From Candidatus Competibacteraceae bacterium (lineage in GTDB: Bacteria; Pseudomonadota; Gammaproteobacteria; Competibacterales; Competibacteraceae): a stretch of 64,000 nt of DNA. Made by a program: the position numbers and the translations under genes. The notes beneath the pieces were generated by a model. It was not told the DNA's origin, ran no database searches, and saw only the letters and a list, made by a program, of their open reading frames with translations. Where the stretch lies: positions 1,798,001 to 1,862,000 of the forward strand of contig JADJPA010000001.1 of NCBI GenBank assembly GCA_016713505.1, written 5' to 3'. This document shows positions 8,151-16,882 of the stretch, one piece after another. Numbering within the stretch: the stretch's first letter is position 1; every line of letters begins with the position of its first letter.

Positions 8151-9626
8151 TCAGCCGCCCTGCTCGACCCTCACCACTTTGATCATGTTGGTGCCGCCGG
8201 ACACGCCGACCGGCACGCCAGCGCTGAACACCACGATCTCGCCCTCTCGCACCATGCTCTTGTTGAGCAGAAATTCGGTGGCGGCGCTCAGCAAATCGTC
8301 CACTGAACTGACGACAGTCCCCAGTTGTAAGGGCGTCACCCCCCAAATCAGCGCCAGCTTGCGCAAAGTTCCCAGCTTCGAGCTGAAAGCGATCAATGGC
8401 GCCACCGGTCGGAATTTGGCCAAACCCGACACGCTGGAACCGCTGTTGGTGAAACCGACCAGATAGCGGGCGCGAACTTTTTCCACCAAATCCACCGTGG
8501 CGAAATGCACGGCGTCCTCGACCCGCTGGCCCGCCTTGGCCAGCAGCTCCTCCTGCGTCAGCACGCTCTTGTGCATCAGCGCCTTGAAGATATCGCTGCC
8601 TTCGACGCTGAGCGCGATGTTCTTCATCATCCGCACCGCCGCGACCGGATACTGACCGGCGGCGGTTTCCGCCGACAGCATCACCGCATCGGTGCCATCC
8701 AGGATGGCGTTGGCCACGTCGTTGGCCTCGGCGCGGGTCGGCCGGGGATTGTTGATCATGGACTCCAGCATTTGCGTCGCGGTGATGACCGGCTTTCCGG
8801 CAATATTGCAAAAGCGGATGATGGTTTTTTGCATCAGAGGCACATCCTGCGGCGAGGTTTCCACCCCCAGATCGCCGCGCGCCACCATGATCGCGTCAGC
8901 CACGGCGATGATGCCGTCAATATGCTTGAATGCCTCGGGTTTCTCGATCTTGGCGATGATCGGAATCTTGCGGCCGTAAGTGCTCAACATGAAATCGATC
9001 AGTTCCTTGACATCCTCGGCGTCCCGCACGAACGACAGCGCGACGTAATCCAGGCCGTGCTCGTAGGCGAACTGCAAATCGGCCCGATCCTTGGCGGTGA
9101 TCGCCGAAATCTTCAGTTTGATGTTGGGCAGGTTGACGCCCTTGCGCGGCTTCAGCCGGCCGCCGTTGACCACTCGGCTAAAGATCTCGTGGCCTTCGAT
9201 CCGCTCGACGGTCAGCTCGAACAGTCCATCGTCGATCAAGATGCGGTCGCCGGCTTTGACTTCCTGATGCAAGCTGCGATGGTCGATAGCGATTTTCTTG
9301 ACCCCCTCGTGAATGCCGCCGATCAGGTCGTCGGTGGTCAGCACCAGTATCTCGCCGGTAGCGACTTCCAGAAACTCGCCCTCCAACTGACCGAGCCGGA
9401 TTTTCGGCCCCTGCAAATCCTGAAAAATGGCGATGTAGCGATTCAGTTTCTGTGCGGTTTCCCGTACCAATCGCACGGACAAGGCATGATCCTCATGCGT
9501 GCCGTGAGAAAAATTCAACCGGATCACGTCGGCACCTTCGACCAGCAAGCCTTCGATGACCTCGGGATTCCGTGAATTCGGCCCCAATGTCGCCACGATC
9601 TTGGTGAACTTCAGCACTTTCGCCAT
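8151..9626 (-). CDS. pyk: Pyruvate kinase
   Basis: A 491-residue pyruvate kinase that converts phosphoenolpyruvate and ADP to pyruvate and ATP, the last step of glycolysis. Family segments are intact: TKIVATLGP at the N-terminus, IRLNFSHG, the catalytic-lysine loop IIAKIEKPEA, MVARGDLGVE, and ATQMLESM with PTRAEANDVANAILDG. The C-terminal regulatory domain ends with SGGTNMIKV. It is a single gene transcribed away from a GH57 gene, with a 254-bp divergent spacer holding a Fur-box-like sequence. The 3' end faces the histidine kinase gene. Confidence 0.95.
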   Translation of the reverse strand: MAKVLKFTKIVATLGPNSRNPEVIEGLLVEGADVIRLNFSHGTHEDHALSVRLVRETAQKLNRYIAIFQDLQGPKIRLGQLEGEFLEVATGEILVLTTDDLIGGIHEGVKKIAIDHRSLHQEVKAGDRILIDDGLFELTVERIEGHEIFSRVVNGGRLKPRKGVNLPNIKLKISAITAKDRADLQFAYEHGLDYVALSFVRDAEDVKELIDFMLSTYGRKIPIIAKIEKPEAFKHIDGIIAVADAIMVARGDLGVETSPQDVPLMQKTIIRFCNIAGKPVITATQMLESMINNPRPTRAEANDVANAILDGTDAVMLSAETAAGQYPVAAVRMMKNIALSVEGSDIFKALMHKSVLTQEELLAKAGQRVEDAVHFATVDLVEKVRARYLVGFTNSGSSVSGLAKFRPVAPLIAFSSKLGTLRKLALIWGVTPLQLGTVVSSVDDLLSAATEFLLNKSMVREGEIVVFSAGVPVGVSGGTNMIKVVRVEQGG

Positions 9627-9678
9627 GCTCGATATCGCCCTCTAGCCGGAACGGTTCTCAAATCAAAACAATCAAGTG

Positions 9679-9696
9679 GTTATCATTATCGCTATC
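9679..9696. promoter_or_regulatory. Fur-box-like hexamer triplet upstream of pyk
   Basis: Read on the minus strand, the site is GATAGC GATAAT GATAAC, three contiguous GATAAT-like hexamers, the layout of a minimal Fur site. It lies about 53-70 bp upstream of the pyk start codon in the pyk/GH57 divergent spacer. Two of the hexamers have mismatches, and the spacer is AT-rich here, so the match could be chance. Confidence 0.25.
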
Positions 9697-9880
9697 ATCC
9701 AGTGTAAAGGATGCGGCGGTTTCCCTCAAAATCGATTCAGCGGCAACCGGCTTTGTCCGAGGTTGCAGCGGCAATTCGCCCTAGCCCGATTAAACTGATA
9801 GCGATCACTTCAAAAGCCCGCCTCTCCTTTGCTTTTCCTGGAAGGCGAACAGGATGGACAAACCCACGCGAGGAGTTGCA

Positions 9881-12010
9881 ATGACTGAGGTATTTACCCG
9901 CATATTGCGAATCGACCTGCCCGAGACGCTACATTGCGATGAATCCGGCAAAAATCCGGCGTTCAGCATCAGTTTCGTCACCGACGGCGAAGTCCCCTTT
10001 CCGCAACTGATCCTGCACGCGCCGGACGGCCAGCACCTGTGCAAGGACGCCGCAATCCAGGCCAGCGTCGGAACCGGCGGTGAATACATTTACACGGCGA
10101 GCATCCCGGCCGGCTCGCTGCGACCGGGCGAGATCCAGGTCCAGGCGGAAGGGTGTCGCAAGGCCGACCTCAACCAAGCTGGCGGCGGCGACTGGATCAA
10201 GAGCTTCGGTCAGTTGCGCCTCGCGCCGAGGGCCAAACCGGCACCAGCCCTCCGGGTCGCCAGCGGTTCCGGCGATACGGCGGTCAAGCTGTATTTCGGC
10301 ATCCACAAGCACATGCATCAACCCTACTATAACGCGGTCGACCAGCGTTATTGGGACGGTGAGAAGGATTCGATCTTCGGCGCGCGCGGTGGACCCTACA
10401 CCCATTTCATTCCGACCGCCGTGCGCCAGTACGCTGGGGGCGGCCTGCCCCACGCCGGTTTATCGACCAGTTGGAGCGGCTCGCTGATCGAACAGCTCGA
10501 CCGTTGCGCGGCCGAGGGGCTGTGCGGTGGCCGATTTGGCGGCTGGAATAACGAGCTGCGCGCCGTCGCCCAGGAAAAAACCGCGCTCGGTCATCCACGG
10601 GTGGATTTCAGCGCCTTCGGCTTTTTTCATCCGCTGATGGCGCTGATCCCGGATCGGGATATCGTCAAACAGGTCGAATGGCATCGCGGCATCATCCGCG
10701 CCGCCTTCGGCATCGAGGCGTCCAGCGTGATGTTTCCGCCGGAAACAGCCTTTCATGTCCGCATGATTCCGGCGCTGAATCAGGCCGGCGTCAAAGCGGT
10801 GATTTACGATTCCATCCACCGCTTCCGGGCCTGCCGCGACTATCCTTACGCCGGCATCAACGAAGGCATGTTGCCGCCCAATCCCGCCGAACAGCGCAAC
10901 CCCTCAGCCAACGACTGGCTGCAACTGCGCAACATCTGGGCCGGCTCCAAGATTTCGCCCAGCCTGCTCAAGCCGGAATACGTCCAGTACGAAGACCCGG
11001 ACGGCACGCTTCATAAAATCATCGCCGTGCCAGCGGAACGCTACATCGGCAACGAAGACGCGCGCGGCGGTTTCGGAGCCTTGCAATATCCCGACGTGCT
11101 GGGTCAGGTCTATAACTCCATCGTCGAGACCGGCACTTTCGACCCAAAACATCCGCCGTTTTTTATCCTGCATTCGGACGGCGACAATCACGGCGGCGGC
11201 GCGGACAGCTACTACAACCACAACACCGGCCAACTGGTGCAATGGTTGCAGGGTGACCCGCGTTTCGAGCTGACCACGGCGCACGACTATCTGGATCGCT
11301 TCCCGCCCGATCCCGATCGGGCCGCGCATATCGAACCCGGCTCGTGGAGCGGCGCGGACAACGGCGATCCGCAGTTCATGAAATGGTTCAGCCGCTACGA
11401 CCAGCCCTACTCGCCCGATCTGAATTCCTGGGCGGTGCTGACCGCGTTTCAGAACGTCGCGCACGCCCTGGAAGACGCCGATCCCGACAAGCCGTGGCTG
11501 GATGATGTCAGCCGCCTGCTGCTGACCGCCGAGACCAGTTGCTACTGGTATTGGACCGGCCAGCACATCTGGGACCAACAGGTTACCGATGCCGCCAACG
11601 CCGGCTACGGCAGAGTGAAAAGCGAGGTGGACGCCCTACTGGCCTCCGGCCGGGATCGCACCGGTCCGACCATCTTCGCGCCGTGGGTCACGCCGGAAAA
11701 TCCGGGCGGCAAGCGCTGGGGCCAAGGCTGCTTGCTCGATGCGCCGCGCGAGGGGACGGTGCATACCTTCGTCTACGACATCGCGGGATTGAAGCGGGTA
11801 ACCTTGGTCTTGCGCGCCGCCACCGGTGAAACGCGCATCGAAATGAGCGATCGCGGTCCCTATCCCTCGCAAACCGGCGCGGCCGTCACCGCCCATTACT
11901 TTACCGCCCAGTTACCGGTCGGCGCGGGCGACGTGCGCTATTACATCGAGGCGGAGGACGGCAAGGGCAACATCTCGCGCGGGGCTTTGGAGCAAGTGTA
12001 TTTGGCCTAA
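9881..12010 (+). CDS. Glycoside hydrolase family 57 protein, cytosolic
   Basis: A 709-residue GH57 protein. The (beta/alpha)7-barrel region shows the family motifs in order: HKHMHQPYY (motif 1), the glutamate of FPPETAFH as probable nucleophile, and HSDGDNHGGG as the acid/base region. An N-terminal beta domain (about 1-130) and a C-terminal beta-sandwich (about 620-709) flank it. There is no signal peptide, so it probably acts on cytoplasmic alpha-glucan such as glycogen or maltodextrin. AGGAG 5 nt before the ATG at 9881 supports this start; an ATG at 9854 (GGAAGG 8 nt upstream) would add nine residues. Exact specificity (amylase, branching enzyme, amylopullulanase) cannot be read from the sequence. 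Confidence 0.85.
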   Translation: MTEVFTRILRIDLPETLHCDESGKNPAFSISFVTDGEVPFPQLILHAPDGQHLCKDAAIQASVGTGGEYIYTASIPAGSLRPGEIQVQAEGCRKADLNQAGGGDWIKSFGQLRLAPRAKPAPALRVASGSGDTAVKLYFGIHKHMHQPYYNAVDQRYWDGEKDSIFGARGGPYTHFIPTAVRQYAGGGLPHAGLSTSWSGSLIEQLDRCAAEGLCGGRFGGWNNELRAVAQEKTALGHPRVDFSAFGFFHPLMALIPDRDIVKQVEWHRGIIRAAFGIEASSVMFPPETAFHVRMIPALNQAGVKAVIYDSIHRFRACRDYPYAGINEGMLPPNPAEQRNPSANDWLQLRNIWAGSKISPSLLKPEYVQYEDPDGTLHKIIAVPAERYIGNEDARGGFGALQYPDVLGQVYNSIVETGTFDPKHPPFFILHSDGDNHGGGADSYYNHNTGQLVQWLQGDPRFELTTAHDYLDRFPPDPDRAAHIEPGSWSGADNGDPQFMKWFSRYDQPYSPDLNSWAVLTAFQNVAHALEDADPDKPWLDDVSRLLLTAETSCYWYWTGQHIWDQQVTDAANAGYGRVKSEVDALLASGRDRTGPTIFAPWVTPENPGGKRWGQGCLLDAPREGTVHTFVYDIAGLKRVTLVLRAATGETRIEMSDRGPYPSQTGAAVTAHYFTAQLPVGAGDVRYYIEAEDGKGNISRGALEQVYLA

Positions 12011-12082
12011 ATCCAGCCATCTAGCCTCGGGCGCGCTAAATTTTACCCATTCGGCCTTGTTCCAAATCTCATCCAACAGCCG

Positions 12083-12106
12083 CCCGTTCCATCACCCGTT
12101 CCATCA
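12083..12106. repeat. Tandem 12-bp repeat
   Basis: CCCGTTCCATCA occurs twice head to tail at 12083-12094 and 12095-12106, in the spacer after the GH57 gene. The second copy forms the left arm of the hairpin at 12095-12116. Confidence 0.6.
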
Positions 12107-12116
12107 CTGGAACGGG
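12095..12116 (+). terminator. Hairpin after GH57 gene, possible terminator
   Basis: CCCGTTCCA, loop TCAC and TGGAACGGG form a perfect 9-bp stem about 85 bp after the GH57 stop. The following bases TCTTGCC contain few T residues, so termination would be weak or Rho-assisted. It separates the glycosidase from the downstream effector-like cassette. Confidence 0.4.
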
Positions 12117-12262
12117 TCTTGCCTAAATCCGATGGAGCCGGAGCTATTCCGCCCGGTTCAGCAAAACGTTGCAGCTGCCTGTCAAGGAGCTGTGGATCAA
12201 GCAAGGCGCGCCGCTTAAGCCAAGCCCGAACGCCGCACGTTCTCCACCCGGAGGAACCCAGC

Positions 12263-13105
12263 ATGGCGACTGAGTATGACCTGGATAATATCGATCTGAA
12301 AAACGGGGCAAAGTCGCTGACGGCGGTCTGTGTCCCCAGCGGTTTTAAAGCTGGAGAGAAAGCCAACATCATTCTGTTTCTGCACGGTACCGGTCAAACC
12401 TCCATCCGAGATTACTTGCAGCAGCCCGAGCACGACTTGCAGACCGTTTTGGACAGTCCAAACCCCGTCAAACAAGTCATTTTGATCGCTCCGACCCTTT
12501 CCAAAAGCGCGCAGGGCGGTAATTTGGGTGGCGACGAGGCAGACACTATCCCTAAAAATGCCTTGCAATGGTACTTACCCCTGGTATCGGCGGAACTGCA
12601 AAAACAGAAACCCAACCCATCAATTCCCGAATTCGACACCCCGGATAAGGTGAGTAAGATCATTTTGGCCGCCCATTCCGGCGGCGGCAAGGTCATGCTC
12701 GCCCTGGCGCGCACCCGAGGCGCGGATAAATACGCCGACAAGATCGTGGAATGCTGGGGGTTCGATTGTTTGTACGGCCAAGCCAACGGCCCCCTATCGA
12801 CGCCAGCACCCGCGCCGGAGCCCAAAGCGCCACAGCCAAAATGGACCGCGTGGGAGAGCAAGCAAAAAGCGCATCGCGAAATGCTCTGGGCCAACTGGCT
12901 ACGCGACAACAGCAGCGTCGAGTTTTTCTTATATTGCGCATCGGGACCGCGAGGAGGCGGCACCGCGACCCGTTCCACCAACCTCGACAAACTGACGCAG
13001 CGCCGAACTCTGACCCAGGCTCACATCATCTTCGACAAGTCGGCAACTCACGACGGCATCATCAAACCCCGCTTCACCGAACGACTGGAAGCGCTGAATG
13101 CGTAG
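12263..13105 (+). CDS. Alpha/beta-hydrolase-like protein in a Tae4-type effector cassette
   Basis: A 280-residue cytosolic-looking protein that I do not match to a named family. It shows an alpha/beta-hydrolase ground plan: strand IILFLHGTG (oxyanion-hole type HG), strand VILIAP, a nucleophile elbow IILAAHSGGG near residue 145 with Ser as candidate nucleophile, and a late His in SATHDGIIKPRF near residue 265. A Pro/Ala-rich linker sits near residues 180-195. GGAGG 8 nt before the ATG marks the start. It is the first of three same-strand genes, ahead of a Tae4-like amidase and an exported protein, so a role as a second effector or a processing enzyme is possible. Function is unproven. Confidence 0.6.
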   Translation: MATEYDLDNIDLKNGAKSLTAVCVPSGFKAGEKANIILFLHGTGQTSIRDYLQQPEHDLQTVLDSPNPVKQVILIAPTLSKSAQGGNLGGDEADTIPKNALQWYLPLVSAELQKQKPNPSIPEFDTPDKVSKIILAAHSGGGKVMLALARTRGADKYADKIVECWGFDCLYGQANGPLSTPAPAPEPKAPQPKWTAWESKQKAHREMLWANWLRDNSSVEFFLYCASGPRGGGTATRSTNLDKLTQRRTLTQAHIIFDKSATHDGIIKPRFTERLEALNA

Positions 13106-13214
13106 CGAATCAAGCCGTCAGCACTACGTTTGCCAAGCGGGATGGCGACTCCGACTTTCAAAGCGTTGGCCTCAATATTGCTGACTTCTCACCACTTCAT
13201 CAAGGAGCCGGAAA

Positions 13215-13631
13215 ATGGCCAAACGCACCCTACCCAATTTCCTTTCACTGTGGTCCAGCTATCCCAACGAACAACATCCCTGCGATCAGGGTTGGAGCAA
13301 TCAATGCGCCATTCGCATGAGTGTCTGTCTTATCAATGCCGGCTTTCAATTGACCAAATACACCGAACCTAAATGCAAGCACGGCCATGCTCGGGGCGCG
13401 GAGTCCTTGGCTACTTATTTATGGCACCAAGTCGGTCGTCCTAAAATCTCCAAAACGGCCAGTGAAACCCGGACCACAGTCGGTGGCAAAACCGGCCTGC
13501 TGTTTTTCAAGGACATTACCGGTTTCCGTGGCGGTGTGGGCGATCACTTCGATCTTTGGAACAACGGCACCACCAAAACCGGTGAATATATCGATTCGTG
13601 CAAACAAACTTGGTTTTGGGAGGTCAGCTAA
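13215..13631 (+). CDS. Tae4-like type VI secretion amidase effector
   Basis: A 138-residue protein matching the Tae4 family of NlpC/P60-type peptidoglycan amidases delivered by type VI secretion. The catalytic cysteine motif NQCAIRMSVCL (about residues 29-39) aligns with the NxCxIRMS motif of known Tae4. The histidine motif GDHFDLWNNG (about 110-119) matches the GHxxLWN block. A paired Cys near residue 130 is also in place. There is no signal peptide, as expected for an effector loaded in the donor cytoplasm. AGGAG 7 nt before the ATG gives a good start. The known reaction is cleavage of D-Glu to mDAP cross-link peptides in target periplasm. No vgrG, hcp or PAAR gene is nearby. Confidence 0.78.
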   Translation: MAKRTLPNFLSLWSSYPNEQHPCDQGWSNQCAIRMSVCLINAGFQLTKYTEPKCKHGHARGAESLATYLWHQVGRPKISKTASETRTTVGGKTGLLFFKDITGFRGGVGDHFDLWNNGTTKTGEYIDSCKQTWFWEVS

Positions 13632-14156
13632 GTGCAAAGAAAGATGATCGGTCTGCTGCTCTGCTCGGCGGCCATTTCCTGCGGCTCCGCTCAAACCGGG
13701 CAACTCGCGCGGGAAGCGGTGGGCAATTCACAGCCCATCGCGACCCAGCCGGCGTCAGTTCCGCAGTTGCAAACTGCTACCGTTGGTCCCTTCAAACTCC
13801 ATCTGACCGAATGCCAACTGACTTATCAGGGCGCGAGCAAAACCGGCAAAGTCCGCTTCGATTTTCCCGTGCCTTGCCAGTTCGGCAGCGACCGCAAGGG
13901 CGACGTTCGCGTGGTGCGCACCGGGAAAACGCATACCCTGCTGGTGGAAAGCTCCCGACCGGCGGACGCCGCCGACCCGCTATCGAGTCGCGATTGCATC
14001 ACTTGGATTCGAGGTGTCATCGTGACTCCCCAGGAAATTCGCCTGTCCGTCCAGATCCAAAAAGTCGCTCAGTGCCTGCCGGCCGTATGGGATGAGAAAA
14101 TGTTTCATGCGTTCGCGGCCAGGACACAACCCGCCGACGATGGAGTCGGAAAATAA
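13632..14156 (+). CDS. Exported protein, candidate immunity partner of the Tae4-like effector
   Basis: A 174-residue protein starting with GTG directly after the effector stop, with GGGAGG 10-15 nt upstream. The N-terminus MQRKMIGLLLCSAAISCGSAQ is a Sec signal, possibly a lipoprotein signal with a weak lipobox at Cys17. The mature part looks beta-rich (LHLTECQLTY, KVRFDFPVPCQF, VRVVRTGKTHTLLVES) with four cysteines. It does not resemble Tai4, the helical immunity protein known for Tae4. Position, tight coupling and predicted periplasmic location fit the self-protection role that a peptidoglycan amidase requires, so it may be a different immunity family. This is inference from context. Confidence 0.6.
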   Translation: MQRKMIGLLLCSAAISCGSAQTGQLAREAVGNSQPIATQPASVPQLQTATVGPFKLHLTECQLTYQGASKTGKVRFDFPVPCQFGSDRKGDVRVVRTGKTHTLLVESSRPADAADPLSSRDCITWIRGVIVTPQEIRLSVQIQKVAQCLPAVWDEKMFHAFAARTQPADDGVGK

Positions 14157-14186
14157 TCTGATTTTCGATTGAACCGCTCCAGTCCC

Positions 14187-14213
14187 GCCAGTAGACTGCT
14201 CGGTTCTACTGGC
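14187..14213 (+). terminator. Hairpin after the effector cassette
   Basis: GCCAGTAGA and TCTACTGGC form a perfect 9-bp stem with a 9-nt loop, 30 bp after the stop of the putative immunity gene and upstream of alaC. The flank AATACTTGC has only a weak T content, so it is a candidate terminator or a boundary hairpin. Confidence 0.4.
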
Positions 14214-14311
14214 AATACTTGCTTTCCCATCGGTCTTGCCAGTCGGCCTCCAGCCCCGGCCTGTCTCACCTGGGCAGAGACCCTCGTGATCCAGCCTTTG
14301 GTAACGCCATC

Positions 14312-15538
14312 TTGAACGCCGACTTTCAACGCATCAAACGCCTGCCGCCTTATGTTTTCAATATCGTCAACGAGTTGAAAGCCAAGGCCCGCGCTCAGGG
14401 CGAGGACATCATCGATTTCGGCATGGGCAACCCCGACCAGCCGACCCCCCAACACATCGTGGACAAGCTGGTGGAGACCGCCCGGCGCGGCGACACCCAC
14501 CGTTATTCGGTCTCGCGGGGCATCCCGCGCTTGCGCCGGGCGATCTGCAACTGGTATCAGACCCGCTACGCCGTCGCGCTCGACCCCGAATCCGAAGCCA
14601 TCGTCACCATCGGCTCCAAGGAAGGTTTGGCGCATCTGGCGCTGGCGACGCTGGGTCCGGGCGATGCCGTGCTGGTGCCCAATCCCGCCTATCCGATCCA
14701 CCCTTACGGCTTCGTCATCGCCGGCGCCGACATCCGCCACGTGCCGCTGGTGCCGGGCGTGGATTTCTTCGCCGAGCTGGAAAAAGCGATCAAGGATTCC
14801 TGGCCGCAGCCGAAGATGCTGGTGCTGAACTTCCCGGCCAACCCCACCACCCAATGCGTCGGACTGGATTTCTTCGAGAACGTGATCGCCATCGCCCGCG
14901 AGCACGAAATCTGGGTCATCCAAGATCTGGCCTACGCCGATCTGGTGTTCGACGGTTACGTCGCACCCTCGATCCTGCAAATACCCGGCGCCAAGGACAT
15001 CGCGGTCGAATCCTTCACCTTGTCCAAAAGCTACAACATGCCCGGCTGGCGGGTCGGTTTCATGTGCGGCAATCCGGTGTTGATCGCGGCGCTGGCGCGG
15101 ATGAAATCTTATCTCGACTACGGCATGTTCACGCCGGTTCAGGTGGCCGCCATCGCCGCGCTGGAAGGCCCACAAGACTGCGTCACCGAAATCCGCGATA
15201 TGTACCAACGGCGGCGCGACGTGCTCTGCGACGGCCTGAACGCACTCGGCTGGGCGGTGGAAAAACCCAAGGCCACCATGTTCGTCTGGGCGCCGATCCC
15301 CGAACAGTACCGTCCGCTCGGCTCGTTGGAGTTCTGCAAGAAACTGTTGGCCGAGGCGAAAGTGGCGGTGGCGCCCGGCATCGGCTTCGGTGAGTACGGT
15401 GACGACCACGTTCGCTTCGGGTTGATCGAAAACGAACACCGCACCCGCCAAGCCTTGCGCGGCATCCGCGAGATGTTCCGCAAAGACGGTCGGGACCGGC
15501 CGGTATTGCCCGCGATGCCAGCGGCCGGAGCACGCTGA
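14312..15538 (+). CDS. alaC: Alanine aminotransferase, AlaC type
   Basis: A PLP-dependent class I aminotransferase making alanine from pyruvate and glutamate. The sequence follows AlaC closely: RIKRLPPYVFNIV near the N-terminus, GMGNPDQPTP, SVSRGIPRLRRAI, TIGSKEGLAHL, and the PLP lysine in FTLSKSYNMPGWR. The TTG at 14312 gives 408 residues, close to the E. coli length, and puts MNADFQRIKRLPPY at the start. A TTG at 14219 would add 31 residues of non-conserved sequence. No clear ribosome site decides between them. The stop overlaps the start of hom (TGATG), so the two genes are translationally coupled. Confidence 0.9.
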   Translation: MNADFQRIKRLPPYVFNIVNELKAKARAQGEDIIDFGMGNPDQPTPQHIVDKLVETARRGDTHRYSVSRGIPRLRRAICNWYQTRYAVALDPESEAIVTIGSKEGLAHLALATLGPGDAVLVPNPAYPIHPYGFVIAGADIRHVPLVPGVDFFAELEKAIKDSWPQPKMLVLNFPANPTTQCVGLDFFENVIAIAREHEIWVIQDLAYADLVFDGYVAPSILQIPGAKDIAVESFTLSKSYNMPGWRVGFMCGNPVLIAALARMKSYLDYGMFTPVQVAAIAALEGPQDCVTEIRDMYQRRRDVLCDGLNALGWAVEKPKATMFVWAPIPEQYRPLGSLEFCKKLLAEAKVAVAPGIGFGEYGDDHVRFGLIENEHRTRQALRGIREMFRKDGRDRPVLPAMPAAGAR

Positions 15539-16860
15539 TGAGCGCCTACCCTCCCGTCAAGATCGGCATCCTCGGCCTGGGTACGGTCGGCGGCGGCGTC
15601 ACCCGCGTGCTGGCCCGCAACGCCGGAGAAATCAGCCGCCGCGCCGGCCGCGAAATCGTTATCACCCACGCCGCCGCCCGCAATCTGGACACCACCACCG
15701 CCAACACGACGGCGATAAAACTGACCGAGGACGGTTCGGATGTGGTGGACGATCCAGAGATTTCGATTGTCGTCGAACTGATGGGCGGTTACGAACCGGC
15801 GCGCAGCCTGGTGCTGCGAGCGCTGGCCAACGGCAAGCACGTCGTGACCGCCAATAAAGCGCTGATCGCCCTGCACGGCAACGAAATCTTCGCCGCCGCC
15901 CGCGAGGCCGAGATGATGGTCGGCTTCGAGGCGGCGGTGGCCGGCGGCATTCCGATCATCAAAGCCATCCGCGAAGGCTTGGCCGGCAACCGGCTGGAAT
16001 GGATCGCCGGCATCATCAACGGCACCGCCAACTTCATTCTGACCGAGATGCGCGGTAAAGGCCGCGACTTCCCCAGCGTATTGGCCGAAGCCCAACAGCT
16101 GGGTTATGCCGAAGCCGATCCCACCCTGGATATCGAGGGCGTCGATGCCGCTCACAAGCTGGCGATCCTGGCGTCGATCGCCTTCGGCATCCCTCTCCAA
16201 TTCGACAAGGTCTACATCGAAGGGATCAGCCGGATCACCCAGGACGATGTCGCCTACGCCGCCAAACTGGGCTACCGCATCAAGCATCTCGGCATCGCCC
16301 GGCGCGACCAAAACGGCGTGCAACTGCGGGTCCATCCGACCCTCATCCCGCAGCGGCAGTTATTGGCCAACGTCAACGGGGTGATGAACGCCGTGCTGGT
16401 CAAGGGCGACGCCGTCGGCCAAAGCCTGTTTTACGGCGCTGGGGCCGGCGCCGAACCGACCGCCTCGGCGGTGGTGGCCGACATCATCGACGTGGTTCGC
16501 ACCCTGACCGCCGATCCGGAAAACCGGGTGCCGCATCTGGCGTTTCAGCCCGATGCGCTGTCGGATTTGCCGGTCTTGCCCATGGCAGCGGTCGAAACCG
16601 CCTGCTATCTGCGTTTGCTAGCGCTGGATCGCCCCGGCGTGCTGGCCGATATCACCCGCATCTTGGCCGATTGCGGCATCAGCATCGAAGCCTTCGTGCA
16701 GAAGGAAGCGCCCCCCACCGCCAGCGAGGTGCCGGTGGTGCTGCTGATCAACCCGGTCAAGGAACAGCGGATGAACGAAGCGATAGCGGCGATCGAAGCC
16801 TTGGACAGCATCCGCGCGCCGGTCATGCGCATCCGGCTGGAATATCTCGATTCCGATTGA
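15538..16860 (+). CDS. hom: Homoserine dehydrogenase
   Basis: A 440-residue single-function homoserine dehydrogenase, reducing aspartate semialdehyde to homoserine on the way to threonine and methionine. The NAD(P) fold opens with IGILGLGTVGGGV. The catalytic domain has NKALIALHG, AAVAGGIPIIKAIREGLAGN and the lysine/aspartate region YAEADPTLDIEG. A C-terminal ACT domain (about 350-430, starting YLRLLALDRPGVLADI) is the usual threonine feedback site. It overlaps alaC by one base. This alaC-hom pair is followed by thrC in many gammaproteobacteria, but here an RpfE-like gene follows instead. Confidence 0.95.
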   Translation: MSAYPPVKIGILGLGTVGGGVTRVLARNAGEISRRAGREIVITHAAARNLDTTTANTTAIKLTEDGSDVVDDPEISIVVELMGGYEPARSLVLRALANGKHVVTANKALIALHGNEIFAAAREAEMMVGFEAAVAGGIPIIKAIREGLAGNRLEWIAGIINGTANFILTEMRGKGRDFPSVLAEAQQLGYAEADPTLDIEGVDAAHKLAILASIAFGIPLQFDKVYIEGISRITQDDVAYAAKLGYRIKHLGIARRDQNGVQLRVHPTLIPQRQLLANVNGVMNAVLVKGDAVGQSLFYGAGAGAEPTASAVVADIIDVVRTLTADPENRVPHLAFQPDALSDLPVLPMAAVETACYLRLLALDRPGVLADITRILADCGISIEAFVQKEAPPTASEVPVVLLINPVKEQRMNEAIAAIEALDSIRAPVMRIRLEYLDSD

Positions 16861-16882
16861 GCGGCGCGAACGACAGCCAGCC

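Noticed and set aside
12751..13320. 189-codon plus-strand frame overlapping the hydrolase-like gene
   Set aside because: Its composition is that of a shifted frame, and it overlaps both the hydrolase-like gene and the start of the Tae4-like gene.
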